This document shows positions 33,773-40,849 of a DNA stretch of 47,291 nucleotides, piece by piece. This DNA is from an uncultured Bacteroidia bacterium (GTDB lineage Bacteria; Bacteroidota; Bacteroidia; Bacteroidales; UBA932): positions 1-47,291 of the forward strand of contig CADAJF010000015.1 in the NCBI GenBank assembly GCA_902788175.1, in the 5' to 3' direction. Position 1 is the stretch's first letter. Every line of letters starts with the position of its first letter. The position numbers and the translations under genes are program-made. Under the pieces are notes generated by a model. The model saw nothing but the letters and a program-made list of their open reading frames with translations, did no database searches and was not told where the DNA came from.

Positions 33773-33887
33773 GAAAGAACTTTACGAAGCTCCCTCCAGC
33801 ACCGTGGTGGAGGTGAAAACCGAAGGAATCGTGTGTCAATCGCCGGGTTACTACAAGCAGGGCTACGGCGACTCCAATGAAATTTAA
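33759..33887 (+). CDS. 42-residue YEAP-type micro-protein
   Basis: The product begins MKTSKKELYEAP and continues with VVEVKTEGIVCQS, ending in a Gly/Tyr-rich tail. The K-x-x-YEAP-x-x-x-x-VEV-x-x-E core is shared with the micro-protein at 47089, and many Bacteroidales encode similar short proteins ahead of surface-protein genes; their function is unclear. There is no signal peptide. It overlaps the preceding micro-ORF by 14 bp and is followed 13 bp later by the beta-helix protein gene. Confidence 0.68.
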   Translation: MKTSKKELYEAPSSTVVEVKTEGIVCQSPGYYKQGYGDSNEI

Positions 33888-33900
33888 AGAGGACCGGCCG

Positions 33901-36459
33901 ATGAAAGCAAAAGCAATCCTTATTACCGCCCTTCTCTGCGCATTCGCAGGGACGGCACATGCGCAGTGGGACGGCAACGGAACCAGCGCCCAGGGCATCG
34001 CTATCTGGACCGCACTGCAGGCCGCATTCGACGCCGCCAGCACCGATGCTAACAATCCCACAACAATCACCCTCGCCGGCAACGTCACCGCCTCCGAGAG
34101 CGACTCGTACCTCCTCCTCTCGGGAGGCCGCCACGTCGTCCTGGACCTGAACGGCCACACCCTCAGCCGCGGCCTCACCGCAGCCACTACCAACGGCTAC
34201 GTCATCGGCATGGCTAACGGCAGCCTCACCATCCGCGACAGCGGTACGGGCGGCACCATCACCGGCGGCTACAACACCGGCAACATCGGCTGCATCGCCG
34301 TCAGCACCAACGCCACCCTCACCCTCGAGAGCGGCACCATCAGCGGCAACCGCATCACCAACCAGGGTGGCAGCGCCATCAACTGCAGCGGGACAGTCTA
34401 TATGACCGGCGGCACCATCACCGGCAACACCGCCAACACCGGGCGCGACGGCTACGAGGCCAGCGACTTGAACATGTGCGGCGCCATCTACTTCAGCGGC
34501 AGCAGCGGCGCCGCCCTCTACATGAGCGGCGGGGCCATCACCGGCAACCGCTGCGGACGCACCACTGCCGGTGCCGCCGGCATTACCAGCCACCTCGGCA
34601 TCGGCAGCGCCAGCGTACACCTCAGCGGCAACTACAACATCAGCGGCAACGAGCAGGGCACCTACAACCGTGCCACCGGCGAGTGGACCGACCTCACCCC
34701 GAGCGACATCCACAACTCCCCCCGCCTGGCCATCAGAATCGACGGCCCCGTCAGCCCCGCAGCCCCCGCCCGCCTCATCCTCAACGGCAGCACCGGCGGC
34801 CACCGCGAAACCTTCACCTCAGGCTGGGCCACCCACATGGGCAGCGCCGACCCCGAGGACTACTTCACGCTCGACCCCGCCAGCGGCCTCGGTATCGGCA
34901 TCGTAGGTGGCGAAGCCCACATCGGCACCCTTCACGCCATCACCCTTGCCGACGGTCTCACCGCTTCCGTCACCTCCGCCGCACAGGGCAAGAGCGTCAC
35001 GCTTGGCGGAGCCGCAGCGCCCGGCACCATCGGCGGCATCACCTACGCCACCGACTACATCGTCAGCTATAACGACGGCACCACTGACCACGCCGACCGC
35101 TACGCCGCCGACGCCCTCGGCAACGCCACCTTCCTGATGCCCGACGCCGACGTCACCGTCAGCAGCGAGACAGTCGGCACCGCCGTTGCCTATATCGACG
35201 AGGATGGCAACGAGCAGAACTGTACCGACTTCACCGTCGTCAGCAGCAGCTATGCGTTCGGCGATTACTACGGCACCGCCACCCTCGGCGTTGACGACAA
35301 CGTTGAGCGATGGTACGCCGTCGTCGGCACCGTCAGCCTCGACAAGCCTCTCATGGTCAATGGCAACGCCCGCCTCATCCTCTGCGACGGCGCCGCCCTC
35401 AACATCAACGCCGACATCAAGTTCGGCACCGCCTTCGGAGGCTCCAATCATGGCCTCACCATTTACGGACAGGCCCGGCAGACCGGCACCCTCAGCGTCA
35501 CCAACACCGGCGGCGCCATCTATGTGAATACCTTCACTGTCAACGGCGGCACCGTTATTGCCACCGGCGGCACCGACAGAGAAGGCATCTTAATCTCAGG
35601 CAACAGCTACGGCATCCTCACCATCAACCGAGGTTCCGTCACCGCCACCGGCGCCTTCGGCGTTAACCTCAATAACCAAGGCACCCTCACCCAGAACGGC
35701 GGCACCCTCAGCGCCACCGGCAGCGGCATCTACAGAGCCGGCATCAATAACGTAAACGCAACCCTCAACATCCTCGGCGGCACCTTTAGCGCCACCGGCA
35801 CCGACGGTGCCTACGGCATCTACGCCGATGCCAGCGACATCTACGCCACCACCGTCACCCTCGGCTGGACTAACCCCGACGACCGCATCACCGCCAGCAG
35901 CATCTACCTCGATGGCGACGCCACGCTTCAAGTACGCGACGGGCAGACGCTTTATGCTGACGATGTCCCCTACAGCGGCGATATTACCGCCAGCGCCGGA
36001 GACCTTGCCGGCAAGACCCTCGCGCCATACCAGGGTGCGGGATCCGGCACATCGGCCGTGACGGCCCGCAAGGCCAGCTTCGCGGGAGTGGAGCGCTACT
36101 GGACCACCTTCTACTCGGCCACGCGCTACGCCCTCCCTGCGGGCGCCCAGGCGTTCATTATGAAGAGCGACCACGTGCTCTACCGCATCGGGGACGGCTC
36201 GGTGATTCCGGCCGGCTGCGCCGTGGTGATTATGGCCGACGCTTCGGCCCTTACCAACCGCACCGCCACCGGTGGCATCGTCACGCTCACACCGACATCG
36301 GCGGCGGAGCCTTCGGTGAGCGGCAACATCCTGCTGGGTGTGGACAGCCCCACCGCCGCGCCTTCCGGAGCGTACGTGATGAGCAAGGTGGGCTCCGACT
36401 TCGGATTCTTTACATTCACCGGGACCATTCCCGCAAACAAGGCTTACTATGTGGAATAA
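33901..36459 (+). CDS. Large exported beta-helix surface protein
   Basis: The 852-residue product has a signal peptide (MKAKAILITALLCAFAGTAHAQ). The region about 25-330 consists of short repeated turns such as GGTITGGYNTGN, SGTISGNRITNQGG, TGGTITGNTANTG and GGAITGNRCG, typical of right-handed beta-helix (pectate-lyase-like) adhesins. A beta domain follows (about 345-440), then a second, looser helix (about 500-680; VNGGTVIATGG, QNGGTLSATGSG). The C-terminal domain (about 720-852) ends FTGTIPANKAYYVE, a common ending in Bacteroidales surface proteins. Codons in the helix are almost all ACC, GGC, AGC, GCC and ATC. ATG 33901 gives the signal peptide; an ATG eight codons earlier overlaps the micro-ORF. 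The end overlaps the next gene by 11 bp. Confidence 0.85.
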   Translation: MKAKAILITALLCAFAGTAHAQWDGNGTSAQGIAIWTALQAAFDAASTDANNPTTITLAGNVTASESDSYLLLSGGRHVVLDLNGHTLSRGLTAATTNGYVIGMANGSLTIRDSGTGGTITGGYNTGNIGCIAVSTNATLTLESGTISGNRITNQGGSAINCSGTVYMTGGTITGNTANTGRDGYEASDLNMCGAIYFSGSSGAALYMSGGAITGNRCGRTTAGAAGITSHLGIGSASVHLSGNYNISGNEQGTYNRATGEWTDLTPSDIHNSPRLAIRIDGPVSPAAPARLILNGSTGGHRETFTSGWATHMGSADPEDYFTLDPASGLGIGIVGGEAHIGTLHAITLADGLTASVTSAAQGKSVTLGGAAAPGTIGGITYATDYIVSYNDGTTDHADRYAADALGNATFLMPDADVTVSSETVGTAVAYIDEDGNEQNCTDFTVVSSSYAFGDYYGTATLGVDDNVERWYAVVGTVSLDKPLMVNGNARLILCDGAALNINADIKFGTAFGGSNHGLTIYGQARQTGTLSVTNTGGAIYVNTFTVNGGTVIATGGTDREGILISGNSYGILTINRGSVTATGAFGVNLNNQGTLTQNGGTLSATGSGIYRAGINNVNATLNILGGTFSATGTDGAYGIYADASDIYATTVTLGWTNPDDRITASSIYLDGDATLQVRDGQTLYADDVPYSGDITASAGDLAGKTLAPYQGAGSGTSAVTARKASFAGVERYWTTFYSATRYALPAGAQAFIMKSDHVLYRIGDGSVIPAGCAVVIMADASALTNRTATGGIVTLTPTSAAEPSVSGNILLGVDSPTAAPSGAYVMSKVGSDFGFFTFTGTIPANKAYYVE

Positions 36460-37363
36460 GAGATATATCGCGGCCCTTTTCGCGGCCCTTGCCCTCCTGG
36501 CCGGATGCCAGAAGGCAGAAGAAGAACTGATTAAGGAGGAGCCCGAAGTGGTTCCGGAGCAGCCTTCGGGCAGCTACACGCTCACCTTGGAAGCCACCAA
36601 GGGCGTGGACACCAAGGCACTGTCCCTGGACGGCAGCACGCTGAACGCTCATTGGGTTACCGGTGAGACCGTGGCCGTGTATCTGGGCGGCGCGTACAAG
36701 GGCCTGCTGACGGCTACGGCCCATGGCTCTGATGCCACCCGGGCCACGCTCTCCGGCACGCTGGATAACGTGGACGGGGTTGTGGCGGACGCCGAACTGA
36801 CGCTGCTGTTCCCGCGGGCTTTGTGGGACTATACCGGGCAGGACGGCTCGGCGCCTTCCGAGGCCGGTTCCCTGGCCACGAAGTACGACTACGCAACAGC
36901 CACCGTGACGGTGGCTTCCGTCTCCGGTTCTGAGGTAACCACCACCGGCGGGGCTAGCTTTGCGAACGAGCAGAGCATGTACCGATTTGGGTTTAAGGCC
37001 GGAGGCGCCGGGGACCAGATTCCCGTAAAGGGTTTCACCGTCTCCAGCATCCATAATACCCTGGTGCGCTCCCGCAGCTGGGACGGCAGTGCCTGGGCGG
37101 AGACCTTCGGCCCCATTGCCGTTGAGGTGGCAGGCGAAGCGCTGACATTGCCGTACGCTTCGCTGCGCAACACGCGGGTGGGGTCAGGGAACGGAGACAC
37201 CTATTCTTTCTCCGTGATCGGCTCCGACAACGCCCTGTACCTTGGCGGCAAGGACATCCCCTCATCGGTCATGGACGTCCAGGGCCGTTTTATCAGCGCC
37301 CAGAGCATCTCCGTGACCAAGTCCAACCTGGCCCAGGGCGGCACGGCCACGGAAGTGTGGTAG
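36449..37363 (+). CDS. Fimbrillin-like lipoprotein
   Basis: The 304-residue product has a lipobox (LALLAGCQ, Cys20) and a Glu-rich linker. The mature part opens like fimbrillin-family proteins (YTLTLEATKGVDTKALSLDG, LNAHWVTGETVAVYLGG). Two beta-rich domains follow (about 45-165 and 170-304). Such lipoproteins form fimbriae or surface-associated complexes in Bacteroidales. It shares 11 bp with the end of the beta-helix gene and is the last gene of that operon; the next transcript has its own promoter. Confidence 0.8.
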   Translation: MWNKRYIAALFAALALLAGCQKAEEELIKEEPEVVPEQPSGSYTLTLEATKGVDTKALSLDGSTLNAHWVTGETVAVYLGGAYKGLLTATAHGSDATRATLSGTLDNVDGVVADAELTLLFPRALWDYTGQDGSAPSEAGSLATKYDYATATVTVASVSGSEVTTTGGASFANEQSMYRFGFKAGGAGDQIPVKGFTVSSIHNTLVRSRSWDGSAWAETFGPIAVEVAGEALTLPYASLRNTRVGSGNGDTYSFSVIGSDNALYLGGKDIPSSVMDVQGRFISAQSISVTKSNLAQGGTATEVW

Positions 37364-37393
37364 CTCCGTCGCTGGAAAGGATGACATGAAATA

Positions 37394-37425
37394 TTTGTTT
37401 GCAAATAAAAAAGTTCTTATATTTG
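37394..37425 (+). promoter_or_regulatory. Bacteroidota promoter with ATTTG-N4-CAAAT palindrome
   Basis: TTTG (37394-37397) and TATATTTG (37418-37425) with a 20-bp spacer form a complete promoter. The inverted repeat ATTTGTTTGCAAAT (37393-37406) overlaps the -33 box. No ORF of useful length follows within 200 bp, so it may drive a small RNA. Confidence 0.65.
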
Positions 37426-37503
37426 CAGCAGAAAAAGACCTGTGCAACATGAAGTCTTAAGTTCCTACTTGAGCGGATTAGTAGTGTTGGCGGGGCTTTT
37501 TTT
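37426..37503 (+). ncRNA. Candidate small RNA
   Basis: The stretch starts just after a complete promoter and ends in GGCGGGGC plus seven T (37497-37503). CAACA (about 37445) can pair with TGTTG (about 37485), giving one closed structure. Only a four-codon reading frame (ATG AAG TCT TAA) is inside. There is no strong terminator stem directly before the T-run, so this is tentative. Confidence 0.3.
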
Positions 37504-37573
37504 ATGCCTTTACCCCTCGTTTTTCTGCCTGAATTCGGCCGCCGGGGATGAAAGGTGATTTCAGAAAAAAAGC

Positions 37574-37590
37574 TATATTTGCATGCAAAT
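37574..37590 (+). promoter_or_regulatory. Promoter box of C69 dipeptidase with perfect 14-bp palindrome
   Basis: TATATTTG (37574-37581) is the -7 box. ATTTGCATGCAAAT (37577-37590) is a perfect palindrome overlapping it and matches the 37393 inverted repeat in 12 of 14 bases. A repressor binding here would block the promoter. The start codon is 55 bp further down. Confidence 0.55.
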
Positions 37591-37645
37591 CATGCAACAA
37601 GAGGTATGACTTCTGGCTTGAAATTATATTTTACATAACCCTTCG

Positions 37646-39184
37646 ATGAAACACCACATTTTTTCCCTGCTGCTACTGACCGTATGCCTCCCCCTCTTCG
37701 CACAAGAGTACGTGGGAGAGAACTGCACGTCCATCATGGTGGGCCGACAGGCTTCCACCGACGGTTCCGTCATCACGTCCCACACCTGTGACGGCCGCTA
37801 CCGCACCTGGGTGCAGGTAGAGCCCGCCCAGGACCATGCCCCCGGCACGCTGCACCAGGTGCTTCGCGGCACCATGCACACCGCTTCCCGCAAGGATACC
37901 ACCGGCATCCGCCTCATGGGAGAAATCCCGGAGGCCGCCCATACTTACGCTTACCTGAACACCGCCTATCCCTGCCTCAATGAGAAGCAGCTGGCTATCG
38001 GCGAAACCACTTTCGTGGGCCCGGACACGCTGGTCAATAAGGCCGGCTGGTTCACCATCGAGGAGCTGGAGCGCATTGCCCTCCAGCGCTGCGACAACGC
38101 CCGTGACGCCATCCGCCTCATGGGCTCCCTGGCCCAGCAGTACGGCTACGGAGATACCGGCGAATGCCTCACCGTGGCAGATAAAAACGAGGTCTGGCAG
38201 TTCGAGATAGTGGGCGTAGGAAAGAACAAGATAGGTGCCGCCTGGGCCGCCCGCCGCATCCCGGATGACCATGTGGCTGTGTCGGCCAACATTCCCCGTA
38301 TCGGCAAGATCAACCGCAAGGACAAGGACATGATGGCCTCCTCCAACGTGGAGCAGGTGGCCCTTGAGAACGGCCTTTGGGACGGAAAGGGAGACTTCGT
38401 GTTCTGGAAGGCCTTCAACGCCTCTTATGCCAAAGGGCGCAACTTCAGCGACCGGGAGTTCTTCATCCTCAATTACTTCGCTCCCTCCCTGGGTCTTAGC
38501 TACGACATGGATGAACTTCCCTTCTCCGTAAAGCCGGAAAAGAAAGTGGACATCCGCGAAGTGATGGCCCTCTACCGCGAAACCTATGAGGGAACGGACT
38601 TTGACATGACGCGCAACATCCGCCTGGCCCGTCCTGCCACCGAGCAGCATCCCGCCGATACAGTGGTAAGTCCCGTTGCCAACCCCTGGCTCACCACCAC
38701 CCTGCGCAACACCCTCAACACCATCGCCCCCGGCACGGTGGAATTCCGCCGTACGGTAGCCGTGGCCTGGTGCGCCTACTCTCATGTTACGCAGCTTCGC
38801 TCCTGGCTTCCGGACAGCGTGGGCGGCGTTTGCTACCTCTCGGTGGACAATCCCGGCCAGAGCCCCCGCATCCCCGTCTTTTCCGGCACTACCCGCCTGC
38901 CGGAGAATTTTGAGACCTGCGGCCAGAAGCAATACGTCCCGGACAGCTTTCTCTGGCAGTTCCGCCGCGCCAACAAGCTGGCCACCCTTTCCTGGCAGGC
39001 TACCAAGGAGGAATTCAACGCGGAAATCCTGAGACTGGAAAACCTGGCCCTGGACGGCCTTCCCACCGCAGATGCCACCACGTCCACCCTCAACGCCTAT
39101 ACAGAGTACATCTACAATGAGGGCGTTCGCAGCTGGAAGCTCCTGGAGGACAAATACTGGGTGCGCTTCGGAAACGGTTTTTAA
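37646..39184 (+). CDS. C69-family dipeptidase, exported
   Basis: The 512-residue product has a signal peptide (MKHHIFSLLLLTVCLPLFAQ) and then the family N-terminus ENCTSIMVGRQASTDGSVITSHTCDGRY. The Cys of ENCTS (Cys27) is in the position of the N-terminal nucleophile of C69 (PepD-type) dipeptidases. The middle has the typical WFTIEELERIALQRC and YGDTGECLTVADKNEVWQFE, and the C-terminal part includes VEFRRTVAVAWCAYSHVTQLR. It splits dipeptides, probably in the periplasm. Its own promoter precedes it and a strong terminator follows. Confidence 0.93.
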   Translation: MKHHIFSLLLLTVCLPLFAQEYVGENCTSIMVGRQASTDGSVITSHTCDGRYRTWVQVEPAQDHAPGTLHQVLRGTMHTASRKDTTGIRLMGEIPEAAHTYAYLNTAYPCLNEKQLAIGETTFVGPDTLVNKAGWFTIEELERIALQRCDNARDAIRLMGSLAQQYGYGDTGECLTVADKNEVWQFEIVGVGKNKIGAAWAARRIPDDHVAVSANIPRIGKINRKDKDMMASSNVEQVALENGLWDGKGDFVFWKAFNASYAKGRNFSDREFFILNYFAPSLGLSYDMDELPFSVKPEKKVDIREVMALYRETYEGTDFDMTRNIRLARPATEQHPADTVVSPVANPWLTTTLRNTLNTIAPGTVEFRRTVAVAWCAYSHVTQLRSWLPDSVGGVCYLSVDNPGQSPRIPVFSGTTRLPENFETCGQKQYVPDSFLWQFRRANKLATLSWQATKEEFNAEILRLENLALDGLPTADATTSTLNAYTEYIYNEGVRSWKLLEDKYWVRFGNGF

Positions 39185-39195
39185 GGAAAAGTCTT

Positions 39196-39228
39196 CAATC
39201 CCTTCCCTCTGTGGAAGGGATTGTTTTT
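39196..39228 (+). terminator. Rho-independent terminator after dipeptidase gene
   Basis: A perfect 11-bp stem CAATCCCTTCC/GGAAGGGATTG (39196-39206 and 39213-39223) with loop CTCTGT is followed by five T. Confidence 0.93.
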
Positions 39229-39273
39229 ATGGCGCTGAGCAAACATAATTATGGAATTCCGGAGTTTTTTCAC

Positions 39274-39281
39274 TATTTTTG
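39274..39281 (+). promoter_or_regulatory. -7 promoter box of the outer-membrane operon
   Basis: TATTTTTG matches TAnnTTTG. Because it covers the first in-frame TTG (39279), translation of the next gene must start further down. No TTTG -33 box at standard spacing is seen. Confidence 0.55.
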
Positions 39282-39308
39282 CAAGATTTTTTGAAGAGCC
39301 GTAAAGTA

Positions 39309-40286
39309 GTGAAATCACCTCTGCATCCGCTGGCAGTCATTTTGGTCTGTTCCGTTGTTCTGGGCGTGCCCCGGGCAATGGCGCAGGATGCTGGCGCATC
39401 GGCTCCCAAAAAGTCTTTTTCGGAGCATATGGCGCTTCGTACCAACCTGGTGGAATGGGCCGCAGCCGTCCCCAATGTCTCCCTGATGGCAGACCTCTCT
39501 TCCAAGCCCTGGGGACGTTCCGTAGCGGGGGTTACCCTCAAATACAGATGGCCCGGCACCGGAACTTTCGCTCCTTCCTTTGAGCTGAACCTGCTGGAAG
39601 TAAGGCCCGAGTACCGCTATTACGGCAGGAAGCTCTATTTCGGAGCCTATGCAGCCTATGACCGTTTTTCCCTCCGTCTTCCCTCCTGGGATACCGGCTG
39701 GAAAGGGGATGCCATGGGTGGCGGCCTTTCGGCCGGCTGGGAGGTGCCGCTGTACCGCTATGGAAAGTCGGCCCTGGACCTGGACCTGGGACTTTCCGTG
39801 GGCGCGCATTACAACCGTCGGCAGGAATACGACAACTCCGGTTCCCTTTGTCCGGAGCCGGTACAGGGCATCCTTCCGTACCCGGAACTGCGGGTGGCCC
39901 TTACCTGGCGCAGAACCTCCGTCAAAGACAAATACAAGGGCGCAGACCCCATGGACGCCCTGTACCGCAGCGAAAAAGAATCCATCCGGATGAACTACGA
40001 CGCTACCGGCCGGGAAAGCTTTGACGCCATGCACAGCTACAAGCTCAAGGCTTACCAGAGCAGCGTCTTCCAGGACCTCTTCGAAGGGGACCCTGACGCT
40101 TACCGCAAGGCATTCGAAGAGTATCTGCAGGAAAGCTTTGTGGACGTGGCCCTGGACAATCTGGAGCGCTCCCGCCTGGACGAGCGTTCCAAAAAACGCC
40201 TGCGCAAGCAGGTGGAGCAGCTTCGCAAGAAAGCCCTCGCGGCCTTTGACCATTCCCTCAAGGCAGAGAAGGAGGAGAAGAAATGA
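39309..40286 (+). CDS. DUF3575-type outer-membrane protein with helical tail
   Basis: The GTG at 39309 gives 325 residues with a fitting signal peptide (MKSPLHPLAVILVCSVVLG..AMAQ). There is no ATG before it in frame, and TTG 39291 is the alternative. Residues about 40-205 show the DUF3575 pattern: MALRTNLVEWAAAVPNVSLMADL, LKYRWPGTG, LEVRPEYRYYGRKLYFGAYAAYD, then GGLSAGWEVPL and DLDLGLSVGAHYN, an eight-strand-like barrel. The last 100 residues are highly charged helix (ALDNLERSRLDERSKKRLRKQ). DUF3575 proteins occur in Bacteroidales fimbria and surface operons. Its stop overlaps the next ATG (ATGA). Confidence 0.82.
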   Translation: MKSPLHPLAVILVCSVVLGVPRAMAQDAGASAPKKSFSEHMALRTNLVEWAAAVPNVSLMADLSSKPWGRSVAGVTLKYRWPGTGTFAPSFELNLLEVRPEYRYYGRKLYFGAYAAYDRFSLRLPSWDTGWKGDAMGGGLSAGWEVPLYRYGKSALDLDLGLSVGAHYNRRQEYDNSGSLCPEPVQGILPYPELRVALTWRRTSVKDKYKGADPMDALYRSEKESIRMNYDATGRESFDAMHSYKLKAYQSSVFQDLFEGDPDAYRKAFEEYLQESFVDVALDNLERSRLDERSKKRLRKQVEQLRKKALAAFDHSLKAEKEEKK

Positions 40287-40849
40287 GTAGCCGGCTCAGC
40301 CTCATAGCCCTTTTACTGCTGCTCCCCTTAGGGGCGCAGGCCCAGCGCATTGCCGTCAAGACCAACCTCCTGTCCCTGGGGGCAGCCACCCCGGAGCTGG
40401 GCGTAGAACTGGTTTGCGGGGAAAAGACCAGCCTGGCCCTGTCTGCCTGGGGCACCCGGAACCCTTACTGGAGAGACCTCAGCTTTGGCGCAGAAACCCC
40501 CACCACCTTGCTGGCGCTGGAACCGGAGTTCCGTTATTGGTTCAACGGCCGCCCCCTTACCCGCTTCTTTGCCGGGGTGAATGCCCAGTTCCTTAGCTAC
40601 GACTATCCCTTCCAAGGCACGCTGTACAAGGGAAATGCCGCCGGGGCAGGCCTTATCGCCGGTTATGTCTTCAACCTGGGAAAGCGCCTGGACCTGGAGA
40701 TTTCCGCCGGCTCCGGTATGATCTTCTACCGGGGCAAAAGGCAGGTTTTCGAAGAGCCGCTCCCCCTGGAGGACCAGATGCCGGACAGCCGCGGCTCTAA
40801 ACTGGTTCCCACCAAGCTGGGCGTATCCCTGGTTTACATTATCCGCTGA
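40283..40849 (+). CDS. DUF3575-type outer-membrane protein
   Basis: The 188-residue product has a signal peptide (MSSRLSLIALLLLLPLGAQAQ). The mature barrel starts RIAVKTNLLSLGAATPELGVEL and has LLALEPEFRYWFNGRPLTRFFAGVNAQFLSYD, GAGLIAGYVFNLGKRLDLEISAGSG and a C-terminal strand LGVSLVYIIR. This is the classical DUF3575 family (usual length about 190 residues). It shares strand motifs with the preceding gene's product but lacks the helical tail. Start and stop overlap both neighbours. Confidence 0.85.
   Translation: MSSRLSLIALLLLLPLGAQAQRIAVKTNLLSLGAATPELGVELVCGEKTSLALSAWGTRNPYWRDLSFGAETPTTLLALEPEFRYWFNGRPLTRFFAGVNAQFLSYDYPFQGTLYKGNAAGAGLIAGYVFNLGKRLDLEISAGSGMIFYRGKRQVFEEPLPLEDQMPDSRGSKLVPTKLGVSLVYIIR

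Noticed and set aside
33499-34803. A 434-codon Ala/Gly/Val-rich minus-strand open frame opposite the beta-helix gene
   Set aside because: Low complexity caused by the C-ending codon bias of the real gene; no signal or domain.
34476-35072. An Arg/His/Gln-rich open frame in the +2 frame of the beta-helix gene
   Set aside because: Produced by frame-shifting ACC/GGC/AGC repeats; not a plausible protein.
33901-36459. CRISPR-like regular repeats in the beta-helix region
   Set aside because: The repeats are codon-phased, imperfect and translate into beta-helix turns; no conserved repeat with unique spacers and no cas genes.
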